Shown: in pieces, positions 38,292 through 49,700 of the stretch
Numbering within the stretch: position 1 is the first letter of the stretch
Layout: the number at the start of each line of letters is the position of its first letter
Source of the DNA: Dyadobacter sp. 676
GTDB taxonomy: Bacteria > Bacteroidota > Bacteroidia > Cytophagales > Spirosomataceae
Reading direction: 5' to 3'
DNA: 64,000 nucleotides
NCBI RefSeq assembly: GCF_040448675.1
Contig: NZ_CP159289.1
Coordinates: forward strand, 3,889,001 to 3,953,000
Notes under the pieces: generated by a model
The model's database searches: none
What the model saw: only the letters and a program-made list of their open reading frames with translations
What the model was told of the DNA's origin: nothing
Position numbers and translations under genes: made by a program

Positions 38292-41200
38292 CTATCGCCG
38301 GATAAGTATCCTGTGCGAGGCAGTTGTGCCGTTGGCCCGGTTGAGCATGAGGATATAGATGCCACCGGGTAATTTGCTTACGTCAATGTCGTGTTCGTAG
38401 CGCTGCGACTGGAATACCGGTGTTCCGCTGGTGTTGTACAGCCGGACTGTGCGGATATCGGAAGGATCTGTGACCTGAATGGACAGCCTGTCCGAAGCCG
38501 GGTTGGGGAATAGTGAAACTGAAGTCTCGGTTTCCGGCCGGGCCTTTCTTCTGATCGTCTCGGCCATGGCTTCTTGCGGCACCGGGGCGTTGTTGTAGCC
38601 TGCCAATTGCGATTGCAAATACCGCCACGGTCCGTACATCTGGCCGGTAATGGCCAGCACAGGCGAGTAACGCACGCGCGCCCGGACCCTGGTGGCTACG
38701 CCGGCTGCCTTGCTTACCGCTGCAATATTTTGCGTTCCCGTAGCAGCCAAAGTAATTAACCCCGATTGCCCGGTGCTTTGCGTACTCGTCGTAATAGGCT
38801 GTGTGCCTGATTTTGAAAAAGGAGTGCCATTCGAGACAGTTTCCCAAACGAGCCTTCCCTTGTTTTTACCGATAAACGATTTCGCAAACAGTCCCAAACC
38901 GAAATTGGTTTTGGCAAACTGGCTTTGGCTGATGGGTGAGAGTAAATCGTCGTTGAAGAGGCGGACGTTGTTTCGCAGGCCTTTGCCGTTGTTGCCGTAG
39001 CACACAACTGCGGCGCCAACGCCAAATGCATATGGACCACCTGCGATGATGTCACTATACCCGTCACCGTTCACATCGCCGGCGCCCGCGACATCAAAAC
39101 CAATATATGCATTGTCAATATTACCATTTTCAAGTTGAAAGGCAGGTGAAGTCTTTAAACCCGTCGGCGATCCGTGAAAAACGTAAGCCGCCCCCTCAGC
39201 CAGCTCTCCTTCGCTGAAATAGGGGGCTCCAATAATAATATCGCTGTATCCGTCCCCGTTCACATCGCCGGCACCACTAACTGCCTCACCGAAGTGGTCA
39301 TAATCCTTGTTCATTTCCAGCAACAGTGGGCTGGTATTGGAAATCCCTGTTGACGAGCCGTAGTAAGCTAACACGACGCCCTCATATTCTTGGCCGTTAT
39401 TATAGTTGGGCGCGCCGACGATGATATCCGAATAACCATCCCCATTAACATCTCCTGCCCCGGCCACCGATCTGCCCATTATAGCGCCTTGCTGATCGCA
39501 AAGCAAAGTGGCGGCAGGGTTGACTACTATTCCACTATTTGACCCATGATAAACGAAAGCGGCACCGGCATCTTCCTGGCCGTACCAGTCGTCGCCTACA
39601 ATAACGTCACCGTAGCCATCTCCGTTGACATCTCCGGCAGCAGCCACGCTCTTTCCGAAATTTGAGCCATTCTGGCCAGATTGAAGAACTTTTGGGTTCC
39701 CTGTGATCCCGGCAGCAGACCCCTGGTATACGTATGCAGCATTCGGGGAACCCGGGGCGCCGACGACAATGTCCGCGTATCCATCCCTGTTGATATCCCC
39801 CGCCCCCGCGACTGCATGGCCGAAATAGCTATTTGCTATACCTCTCTCAAAATGAATCACTTCTTGCGGGCCTAACCCACCTGATGACCCATGGTAGATA
39901 TAAATGGCGCCCTCATCGTCCTGACCGTTGGAGTAGTATTTCGCGCCGACAACCACATCGCCATAACCGTCACCGTTCACATCGCCGGCACCGGCTACCG
40001 AACAGCCAAAGTAGCTGTCAGCCAGGTTCTTGCTTAGCACCAGTTGATTGCTTGATTCAATACCATTCAAAGAACCGTAGTATAGTACAGCTATACCTCC
40101 TACGGTTCCATTAACGTCAAATGTCGGAGCGCCTACAATGATATCATCGTAGCCGTCGCTGTTCACATCTCCAGCGCTTGCTACGGAGGAACCCAACGCG
40201 CCGGCAGCACTTGCCGTAAGCGTCACCGTCTCATTTGTCCCAATCCCTTCCGGCCCGCCATGGTAAACAAACACATGGCCTTCGTCTTTCTGGCCATTGT
40301 CAAAAGTGTAGCAGCCGATAAGAATATCGCTGTAACCGTCACCGTTCACATCCCCCGCACTGGCGACGGCTGTGCCAAACCAGCCGTCGGCCTGGTTGCT
40401 TTCCAGGGTGGAGACCGGGCTTCCGACAATGCCGTCTTTGGATCCGTGGTAAACGAATACAGAGCCTTCATTGAATTGGCCGTTATCATAGTATTGCGCA
40501 CCAATAAGTATATCGGAATAGCCGTCGCCATTGACGTCACCTGCGCAGGCGATGGAAGAACCCATGCGGTCATTGACATGGCCGCCTTCAAAGACCCTGG
40601 CGGGTTGCGGGTTGATGCCGGTAGAGGAACCCAGGTGCAGGGAAACTTTTCCCTGGTCCTTCAAGTTCGGCCCATCATATACATAGGCTGCGATAAGTAC
40701 GTCGCTATATCCGTCCCCGTTCACATCGCCCGCCGAGCTCACGTTGTTTCCTAAACCGGCGTCGTATTGGTTACCTTCTATGATTAGCGGGTTGGAGAGT
40801 AATCCATTGGCACTTCCGCGGTAAATGAATGCGGCTCCTTCCGCATCCTGTCCCTGCCCATTGGTATAATAGCGGGCGCCAACGATGATATCGCTGTATC
40901 CGTCAGCATCCACGTCGCCGGCAGGAGCGACGGAGTAGCCGAACCTAGCGTCGGCAAAGCCAGGATGAAGAGTTACTATGCCTTTTATGTTGGTACCAGC
41001 TCCCTGGATAACGAGCACAATTCCGCGGTGATAATCTGCCTGGTGCGCTCCAATGATAATGTCGCTGTATCCATCGGCATCGATATCACCGGCTGTGGCT
41101 AGCGCGACGCCAAAGAGATCCTCCGCGTTATGAGTGGCGAAGCTCATCGGAACGGAGTTATCGGGGATACCCTGTGCTGAGCCAAAATAGAGATTAGCCA

Positions 41201-42320
41201 TACCTTCATTCTGAAAATTATTGTCATAATAGGGTATCCCAACCAGCACATCACTGTATCCATCCCCATTGAAATCTCCTGCGCTGGCGACCGAGTAGCC
41301 CATTTGAGCATTGGCCTGGTTGCATTCCAGAGTGTAGGCGGTAAGTGTGAGTCCCGAGGGACCGCCTATGTACACAAACGCCGCTCCTTCATTGTCCTGC
41401 CCCTTGTCATACTGCGGAGCACCCACGATCACATCGCTGTAACCATCCCCATTCACATCCCCCGCGCTAGCCACTGAAAAGCCCAGCCACATGTAGCTCT
41501 GGTTGATCTCGAGTACCTTGTTCGCATTCTGCGGCGTACCATTGGCAATAATGGGGTCGATTGTAACGGGGTAAACAGCATTTGCTACATCGACGCTGAT
41601 CTGAATGCGGTTATTCACATAAGCGAGCGTCGCATTCAGCGGCTTTTTGTCGGCGTCCCAGCATTTGAGGTCGCTGTAAACGAGCTCGTTGCAAGTTTTG
41701 CCGTCGGAAGTCTGGGAATAGAAGCGCAGTTCATTGCCGGAGCCTTGTTCGACTTTGAGGCCTTTGGCGGTCATTTTTACCTGCAACTGGCGGGTGCCTT
41801 CCGGGGCGGTTTGGACGATGAAATTCTGGCGGACGCCATCTTCGTTGTTAATAAATTCCTCGGTGAATGCGCTGTGGCTGATTTGCACTTTGTTTTCATG
41901 GTGATCAGCTTTTGCAGTGATTTCGGGTGCATAGAGCAGCTTGCCGTCGGCGAATACGCCTTCATTCACGAGTTCCATCTTGAAGCCGTCGCCGGTTGTG
42001 TCGACGCGTGTCTGGACCGTGAGCTTACCCGGCTCGTAGTAAGCGCGGATGTTGTTGCGGCGGTTGGGGCTTTGCAGCTTCTTTTTTTGTTCATCGTAGG
42101 AAATGTGGTACTCCTGCTTTTCCAGCGATTTGCGGATATCTGACAGGGTTGTTCCGGGCAGGGCCGCTTCCGGCATTCCCGCGGAGAGTGCGGAAGCCGG
42201 CCGTGTTTTAAGAGGGTTTCGTGGTAGGGACCGGCTGATGCGGTCGAAAAGGTAAAAAATGGCGGCGAAAGCTGCCAAAACCATTCCGACGTACAGAATG
42301 GGCATGTAACGATTTTTCAT
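38292..42320 (-). CDS. FG-GAP repeat secreted protein 4 (14 repeats, T9SS-type sorting domain)
   Basis: The 1342-residue protein has the same anchor and N-domain as gene 3, 14 FG-GAP repeats (first SYMWLGFSVASAGDVNGDG, last DNAYIGFDVAGAGDVNGDG) and the same post-propeller domain. The sorting domain (SVSLFPNPASDRLSIQVTD to TASHRILIRR) is shared with gene 5 rather than gene 3. The gene is therefore a mosaic: its 5' end and upstream region match gene 3, its 3' end and terminator match gene 5. Repeats 3 and 8-14 differ most from the neighbours. The export route is predicted from the C-terminal domain; the role is unknown. Confidence 0.88.
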   Translation of the reverse strand: MKNRYMPILYVGMVLAAFAAIFYLFDRISRSLPRNPLKTRPASALSAGMPEAALPGTTLSDIRKSLEKQEYHISYDEQKKKLQSPNRRNNIRAYYEPGKLTVQTRVDTTGDGFKMELVNEGVFADGKLLYAPEITAKADHHENKVQISHSAFTEEFINNEDGVRQNFIVQTAPEGTRQLQVKMTAKGLKVEQGSGNELRFYSQTSDGKTCNELVYSDLKCWDADKKPLNATLAYVNNRIQISVDVANAVYPVTIDPIIANGTPQNANKVLEINQSYMWLGFSVASAGDVNGDGYSDVIVGAPQYDKGQDNEGAAFVYIGGPSGLTLTAYTLECNQANAQMGYSVASAGDFNGDGYSDVLVGIPYYDNNFQNEGMANLYFGSAQGIPDNSVPMSFATHNAEDLFGVALATAGDIDADGYSDIIIGAHQADYHRGIVLVIQGAGTNIKGIVTLHPGFADARFGYSVAPAGDVDADGYSDIIVGARYYTNGQGQDAEGAAFIYRGSANGLLSNPLIIEGNQYDAGLGNNVSSAGDVNGDGYSDVLIAAYVYDGPNLKDQGKVSLHLGSSTGINPQPARVFEGGHVNDRMGSSIACAGDVNGDGYSDILIGAQYYDNGQFNEGSVFVYHGSKDGIVGSPVSTLESNQADGWFGTAVASAGDVNGDGYSDILIGCYTFDNGQKDEGHVFVYHGGPEGIGTNETVTLTASAAGALGSSVASAGDVNSDGYDDIIVGAPTFDVNGTVGGIAVLYYGSLNGIESSNQLVLSKNLADSYFGCSVAGAGDVNGDGYGDVVVGAKYYSNGQDDEGAIYIYHGSSGGLGPQEVIHFERGIANSYFGHAVAGAGDINRDGYADIVVGAPGSPNAAYVYQGSAAGITGNPKVLQSGQNGSNFGKSVAAAGDVNGDGYGDVIVGDDWYGQEDAGAAFVYHGSNSGIVVNPAATLLCDQQGAIMGRSVAGAGDVNGDGYSDIIVGAPNYNNGQEYEGVVLAYYGSSTGISNTSPLLLEMNKDYDHFGEAVSGAGDVNGDGYSDIIIGAPYFSEGELAEGAAYVFHGSPTGLKTSPAFQLENGNIDNAYIGFDVAGAGDVNGDGYSDIIAGGPYAFGVGAAVVCYGNNGKGLRNNVRLFNDDLLSPISQSQFAKTNFGLGLFAKSFIGKNKGRLVWETVSNGTPFSKSGTQPITTSTQSTGQSGLITLAATGTQNIAAVSKAAGVATRVRARVRYSPVLAITGQMYGPWRYLQSQLAGYNNAPVPQEAMAETIRRKARPETETSVSLFPNPASDRLSIQVTDPSDIRTVRLYNTSGTPVFQSQRYEHDIDVSKLPGGIYILMLNRANGTTASHRILIRR

Positions 42321-42383
42321 AATGAAAGAAATCCTTTAAGTGAAACAATCGGTTACAAGAAGGGTGTACGTGAGATGCTTGCG

Positions 42384-42427
42384 CAAATTTTACCGATACT
42401 CTATATCTGATTTCAAACTGTTTAGCC
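42384..42427 (-). promoter_or_regulatory. conserved upstream element of FG-GAP gene 4
   Basis: Same two blocks and 23-base spacing as upstream of genes 2 and 3 (minus-strand GGCTAAACAGTTT and AAAATTTG), ending 64 bases before the start codon. Confidence 0.5.
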
Positions 42428-42470
42428 GCCGGATTGGCGGCAATGATTAGCCGGTAGCTTGTAAAGCCAA

Positions 42471-42498
42471 ACGCCTCCCCATGGCATTGGGGAGGCGT
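42471..42498 (-). terminator. intrinsic terminator after FG-GAP gene 5
   Basis: ACGCCTCCCC pairs perfectly with GGGGAGGCGT around an 8-base loop, 12 bases after the stop, followed on the minus strand by TTGGCTTT. It is clearly related to the terminator of gene 4. Confidence 0.8.
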
Positions 42499-42510
42499 CG
42501 GGGAAGGGGG

Positions 42511-45500
42511 CTATCGCCGGATGAATATCCTATGCGAGGTAGTTGTGCCGTTGGCCCGGTTGAGCATGAGGATATAGATGCCACCGGGTAATTTGCTTAC
42601 GTCAACGTCGTGTTCGTAGCGCTGCGACTGGAATACCGGTGTTCCGCTGGTGTTGTACAGCCGGACTGTGCGGATATCGGAAGGATCTGTGACCTGAATG
42701 AACAGCCTGTCCGAAGCCGGGTTGGGGAATAGGGAAACGGAAGTCCCGATTTCCGGCCCGGCCTTTCTTCTGATCGTCTCGGCCATGGCCTCTTGTGGCA
42801 CCGGCGCATTGTTGTAGCCTGCCAATTGCGATTGCAAATACCGCCATGGTCCGTACATCTGGCCGGTAATGGCCAGCACAGGCGAGTAACGCACGCGCGC
42901 GCGGACTCTGGTGGCTACGCCGGCTGCCTTGCTTACCGCTGCAATATTTTGCGTTCCCGTAGCAGCCAAAGTAATTAACCCCGATTGCCCGGTGCTTTGC
43001 GTACTCGTCGTAATAGGCTGTGTGCCTGATTTTGAAAAAGGAGTGCCATTCGAGACAGTCTCCCAAACGAGCCTTCCCTTGTTTTTACCGATAAACGATT
43101 TCGCAAACAGTCCCAAACCGAAATTGGTTTTGGCAAACTGGCTTTGGCTGATGGGCGAGAGAAGGTTATCATTGTAGAGTCGTATATTGTTTCGGCAGCC
43201 TTTGCCATTGTTGCCATAGTACACGAACACAGCTCCTGCGTCTACTGCCTGCCCGTTATTATAGGCTGGTGCTCCAACAAGCACATCGCTATATCCGTCC
43301 CCATTAATGTCTCCGGCACCTGCAACAGTTTTGCCCACAAAGTTGCTGGCTATGTCCCCTTCTTTGCTGAACGAGCTCGCCGTCTTCACCCCGTTAGGCG
43401 AGCCGTGGAATACATACGCATTTCCCTCGTTTGCTTCCCCCATTAACGTAATTGGGCGCTCCTACGATTACATCGCTGTACCCGTCGCCATTTACGTCCC
43501 CGGCGCTGCTGACCGACCATCCGAAATAAGCACCGGCTACGTTCGTTTCCAAACGGGTCGGGGCGGGCGCCACGTCGCTTATGCCTCCCATTGTTCCGTA
43601 ATAAACGAATGCGGCACCTTCGTTCGATTCATTGTTGTCATAGTAGCGCGACCCAACGGTTACATCACTGTAACCATCGCCGTTGGCGTCACCCGCGGAA
43701 GCCACTGAAAATCCGAAGTTGGCATCGATCTGGTTACTTTCCAGGATTTTGGCTGGGTTAGTATTAAATGCGCCGGAAGATCCATGATAAACGTATGCGG
43801 CTCCCTCTCCCTGCTGGCCGTAGTTGGTTGTCCAGGCCCCGGCGATGATATCCGAATAACCATCCCCGTTGACATCTCCGGCCGATGAGACGACTTCTCC
43901 AAAATGGGAATTGATTTGGGGGCCTGGAATGTTAACCGGACTTCCAATTGCCTGTGAAGAGCCATAATAAAGAAAGACATTTCCTGTATTTGCATACGTA
44001 GGAGCTCCGGCAATGAAGTCCGCATAACCGTCACGATTGACGTCACCTGCTCCGGCGACTACAAAACCCAAATGTGCACCGGCCTTGTTCACCTGCAGCC
44101 CTGTTTGACCGGCATTGGGATCTACGCCTGAACTGGACCCGTAATAGACAAATACGGCCCCCTCCTCACTTTCTCCAAAGGTGTAGTTTTTTGCGCCTAC
44201 GATCACGTCGTCGAAGCCATCTCCATTAATGTCTCCCGGCCCTGCTACGGAGCCTCCGAAGTATGCATTTGCCTGACTTTTTTTCAATAGATGGTATGTA
44301 TTGATAGCCAGTCCGTCGATGGAGCCATAATAGACGAACGCAGCTCCTTCCAATGCTTTTCCATCATCAAAAAACGGTGCGCCAATAACAATATCACCGT
44401 AACCATCTGCATTGACGTCCCCCGCGCTGGCAACGGAAAGGCCCATTTGGGCCCCGGTTTTGCCGTTCGTGAGCGTCTGCGAGTCATCGGTTCCAATCCC
44501 TTCCGCACCGCCGTGATAAACAAACACATGTCCTTCATCTTTCTGGCCGTTGTCAAAAGTGTAGCAGCCGATAAGAATATCGCTGTACCCGTCTCCGTTT
44601 ACATCGCCGGCGCTGGCGACAGCGGTGCCGAACCAGCCGTCGCCCTGGTTGCTTTCCAGTGTGGAAGCGGGAGTGGTGCCGGCAGGTATGCCGTTTTTTG
44701 AACCATGATATATAAACACACCGCCTTCATTGAACTGGCCATTGTCCCAGTGCTGGGCACCGATCAGGATGTCCGAGTAGCCATCCCCATTCACATCACC
44801 CGCGCAGGCAATGGAGGAGCCCATACGTTCGTCATTTGACATGCCCACAAAGTGTCTTGCTGGCTGCGTGTTAATGCCTGTTGCGGATCCAAGATGCAAA
44901 GTCACTCTTCCCAGATCATTTCCAGAGTCATCATCATATAAATAGGCACTAATAAGCACATCACTATACCCATCCCCATTCACATCACCGGCCGAACTCA
45001 CTTTGTTGCCCATCGCGGCATTGTATTGGTTTCCTTCTATGATTGTTGGATTATTGGTAACCAATCCACTATTACTTCCTCTGTAGATGAAAACCGCACC
45101 TTCGCCTTCCTGGCCCTGCCCGTTGGTATACCAGCGTGCGCCTACAATGATATCGCTATATCCGTCGGCGTCGATGTCACCTGCACCAGCGACAGAGTAG
45201 CCGAACTTGGCGTTGGCCTGGTTGATTTGGAGTTGTTGTTTTTCCTTCTGTACGTTTTGTGCTCCGTACCAAACCATCGCAGCACCTTCATCGTTTTCCC
45301 CATCATCGAATTGGTGTACTCCTATGATAATGTCACTATATCCATCCGCATTGATATCACCTGCTGTGGCAACAGATATTCCATAGTTGTCGCCTGGATT
45401 AGATGTGAGAAAGTCTTTCGGCGAAGAAGTTGCAATGATGTTTTGGGCTGATCCGTAGTAAAGTCTTGCCATCCCAGCATCCTTGTAGGTACTATTGCTA

Positions 45501-46582
45501 GCGTCGTAAAATGGTATTCCTACAAGGACGTCACTTAGTCCGTCCCCATTAAAGTCGCCCGCACTGGCCACGGAATAACCCATTTGAGCATTGGCCTGGT
45601 TGCATTCCAGGGTAACGGCTGTCAAAGTCAGGCCAGAGGCATGTCCCAAGTACACAAATGCTGCCCCTTCGTTATCCTGCCCCTTGTCATACTGCGGCGC
45701 ACCTACGATCACATCGCTGTATCCATCCCCGTTGACATCCCCTGCGCTAGCCACGGAGAAACCGAGCCACATGTAGCTCTGGTTGATCTCGAGTACCTTG
45801 TTCGCATTCTGCGGCGTACCATTAGCAATAATGGGGTCGATTGTAACGGGGTAAACAGCATTTGCTACATCGACGCTGATCTGAATGCGGTTATCCACAT
45901 AAGCCAGCGTCGCATTCAGCGGCTTTTTGTCGGCGTCCCAGCATTTGAGGTCGCTGTAAACGAGCTCATTGCGGGTTTTGCCGTCGGAAGTCTGGGAATA
46001 GAAGTGCAGTTCATTGCCGGAGCCTTGTTCGACTTTGAGGCCTTTGGCGGTCATTTTTACCTGCAACTGGCGGGTGCCTTCCGGGGCGGTTTGGACGATG
46101 AAATTCTGGCGGACGCCGTCTTCATTGTTGATAAATTCCTCGGTGAATGCGCTGTGGCTGATTTGCACTTTGTTTTCATGGTGATCAGCTTTTGCAGTGA
46201 TTTCGGGTGCATAGAGCAGCTTGCCGTCGGCGAATACGCCTTCATTCACGAGTTCCATCTCGAAGCCGTCGCCGGTTGTGTCGACGCGTGTCTCAACCGT
46301 GAGCTTACCCGGCTCGTAGTAAGCGCGGATGTTGTTGCGGCGGTTGGGGCTTTGCAGTTTCTTTTTTTGTTCATCGAACGAAATGTGGTATTCCTGTTTT
46401 GCCAGTGAACTGCGGATATTCGCCAGCGTCGCTTCGGAAACGCCTGTCGGCAATGCGCCGGTGCTTTTTGTAACCGGTTTGGAAGGGACCGGGTCTGTTC
46501 GGTGTTTGTACCACAACCCGGCTCCAAGGAGAGTCGTTCCGGCCAGGGCAACAGCCATGGCCCGTTGATAAATCTTTGTCAT
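42511..46582 (-). CDS. FG-GAP repeat secreted protein 5, frameshifted as assembled
   Basis: The start is placed at MTKIYQRAMAVALAGTTLL because an earlier in-frame Met falls inside a hairpin. The product is about 1357 residues: anchor, N-domain (EYHISFDEQKKKLQSPNRRN), 14 FG-GAP repeats, post-propeller domain and sorting domain (SVSLFPNPASDRLFIQVTD to TSHRIFIRR). Repeats 1-13 and the last repeat are in different frames. The break is at five C at 43437-43441; with four, NYVNGEANEGNAYVFHG reads continuously. The 3' 600 bases are nearly identical to gene 4. Its anchor differs from genes 3 and 4, while the N-domain that follows is almost the same. Confidence 0.87.
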
Positions 46583-46620
46583 ACTCGTGTACTTGAAAGT
46601 TTTGGATTTACGGTGATATT

Positions 46621-46647
46621 CCCGCACCCAAATTTTGTGGGTGCGGG
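46621..46647 (-). promoter_or_regulatory. perfect hairpin in the leader of FG-GAP gene 5
   Basis: CCCGCACCCA and TGGGTGCGGG form a perfect 10-base stem with a 7-base A/T loop, 38 bases before the start of gene 5 and 84 bases after the stop of gene 6. It has no following T-tract on either strand, so it is not a standard terminator. The AAAATTTG block seen as a -7 element in genes 2-4 overlaps its loop. Confidence 0.5.
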
Positions 46648-46731
46648 AGTTAAAAAAGCTAAGCGATTATTCTCAGGTGAAAACCGCTTAGCCGGTGGCT
46701 TGCCGACCTCCGGAAAGTGGCCGCAGGATAA

Positions 46732-49700
46732 TTAATACAGCACAAGGGGATGGCGGCTTTCGGGGGCGTCAGCGTAGCGGATGCGGAGAATATACCGGCC
46801 GGGAGGGATTCCCCTGATGTCAAGTTTTTCGGGACTGTTCTTCCATTTTCGGATTACCGAACCGTCGGTGGTGATCAAAGCCGATTCGGTGACGGACAGA
46901 TTCTTTTCGGTACGGACGTGTAACTCCGAAGCCGCCGGATTGGGGTATACGCAGATTGGCAGGATGGGTTTTTCTTCGGGTCCGTTCCCAGGGTTTAATG
47001 GTGTTGGCGCACTGGTTGATCCGGCCGATGGTCCGGCAAGATATCGCCATGGGCCGTAAATTTGTCCCGTCAATGCAAGGGCTGGATTGTACCGGATTCT
47101 GATTCGCAGGTTTGTCCCGGGGCCTGGCTTGCCGATGGTGTTTTTCAGCTCGGCGCCTGTCAAGATGTAATACCCTTTTTGAGATCCGGTATACGATGTA
47201 CTATTGGCAAGCCAGCCGTTCGGGCCCGCCGAGAAGCCGTTACCATTCGAAACCGCTTCCCACACCAACCTTCCTTTGTTTACGCCCAAAAATGATTTAG
47301 CGTACAATCCGATCCCGAAGTTACTTTTGTTGTGCTGCTGATAGTTGAGCAATGTGATCAGGTCGGAATTGTAAAGGCGGATGGCATTTCGCGTACCCCG
47401 ACTGTTGTTTCCATAGTAAATAAATGCAGCATCCGCGTCCGTCTGGTCGGAGCTGAAATTCGGTGAGCCGGCAATGATGTCACTGAAGCCATCAGCATTG
47501 ACGTCACCGGCGGCGGCCACCGACCAGCCAAAGAAATCGTAAATATCGTTGCCATTGCCCTTTATTCGTTGCGGGCTGGGATTAATTCCTGTGGGCGACC
47601 CGTAGTAAATCAGAAGCAGGCCGGTCAGTATCGAGGTGTTTTCATCGATGAACCACGGCTCGCCGACGACCACATCGCCGTACCCATCGCCATTCAGGTC
47701 GCCAGCGCCCGCGACGGACTCGCCCATGGCTGCGGCCATACCTGTTTCGTGCGTGTACAGGTGCGTAACGTTCCCGGGCGTTATGCCGTCGGGGGAGCCA
47801 TAGTAGATGTGCGCAGCGCCATCGCCATTGTCATACGCATGTGCCCCGACGATCAGGTCATTGAAACCATCGCCATTTACGTCTCCCGCTCCCGACACAT
47901 CCCAGCCGAAATGCGCCTGCTCCTCCGTGGCTTTGATACAATCGATCGTAAGCGAATCCAGTGAACTGGCTTTTGCATAACCAATGAATATTGCCCCGGC
48001 ATCGTAATCGCCAACACTGTATGCGCCTGCAACGATGTCGTCACTGCCGTCGCCATTCAGATCGCCGACGGATGATACCGCATTGCCGAGCCGCGCATCT
48101 TCCTGGTCGCTTTCGATGATCCGTAATCCTGCGGGATTGGGTCCGGTGAGTGAACCAGGGAATACATAAAGCGCGCCTTCTTCCGACTGGCCGTTGGAGT
48201 AGTTCATCGCACCTATTATTATTTCGGAAAATCCGTCGTCATTGAGGTCGCCGGCGTGCGCTACTGCGCATCCAAGCCAGGCACCGGTTTTGTTGCTTTC
48301 CAGTTTGATGGCAATGGCGCTGAGGCCGGAGGGGGAGCCCATGTATACAAATGCCGCCCCTTCCTCATCTTCGCCATCGTCGTAATGCATGGCACCTATA
48401 ATTATATCGCCAAAGCCATCACCATTGATATCGCCGGCGGCGGAAACGGATGTGCCAAAACCGGCATCGGCCTGATCGGCTTCAAGCATATTGGACGCTG
48501 TTTTGCTGATTCCATCCGGTGTTCCCGGAAACAGAAATGCAACTCCCTCGTCCTGTTGCCCGTTGTCGAAACGCGGCGCACCGACGATCACATCACCGTA
48601 ACCGTCGCCATTTACGTCGCCCGCCCCCGATACCGCATAACCGAATGCAGATTCCGGCTGATTGGAATGCAATGCGGTTGCCGTGGCAGCGTCCGGGCCG
48701 GATGCGCCACCGTGCCATACCACGACAGCGCCTTCGTTATTTTGTCCGAGATCGTAGAGATGGGCGCCGACGACAATGTCGCTGAAACCATCACCGTCTA
48801 TATCGCCTGCGCTGGCGAGCGACTGGCCCAGATAAGCATCGGCCTGGCCACTTTTGAAAACAGATAAAGGTTTTTTATTAATACCGGCCTGAATCCCTGA
48901 AAAAAGGATAACCACCCCTTCATTGAGCAGGTTTTTGCCCTGCATCCGGCTCGCGATCAGGATATCGGCATAGCCGTCCCCTTCCACATCTCCCGCACAG
49001 GCGACCGCCCGGCCAAATTCTTCTTCCAGTTGCTGTCCCGCGAGTGCGATCGACGTGCCGGTATCGATTCCGGCCGCGGAGCCGAGGTGGATTTTAACCA
49101 ACCCCTGGTCCGAATAGACCTTATCGTAATGCGGCGCGCCGAGGATGATATCGGAAAAGGAGTCGCCATTGATGTCACCGGCGGATGCCAGCGAAATGCC
49201 CAGGTGAGCATCGGCCTGATTGCTTTGTAAAATGGTTGGAACTAACGAAATGCCTTTTACACTGCCCAGATAAACAAACGCAGCGCCTTCATTGGCCTCC
49301 CCCAGATCATAAAACGGTGCGCCTACAAGCACATCCGAGAAACCATCGGCATTCACATCCCCCGCACCTGCTACCGAGCTGCCCATTCCGGAGATCGATT
49401 GGTTCATTTCGAGAATGGTTGCTTTATCAGGATCGATACCCGCTTTTGAGCCATAAAAAACAAATGCCGCTCCTTCATTCAACTGCCCCTGATCGAACTC
49501 GTTAGCCCCTGCAATTAAATCACTGCAACCATCGGCATTAATATCACCGGCCATTGCGACGGATATTCCGAACTGCGCTCCGAACTGGTTCCCTTCCAGC
49601 ACGACGGCCGGATTTGGCTTAATTCCTTTGGGCGACCCCAGGTGAACGAACACCGCTCCCTCGTTGGTTTGCCCGTTATCATAAAATGGCGCACCGACAG

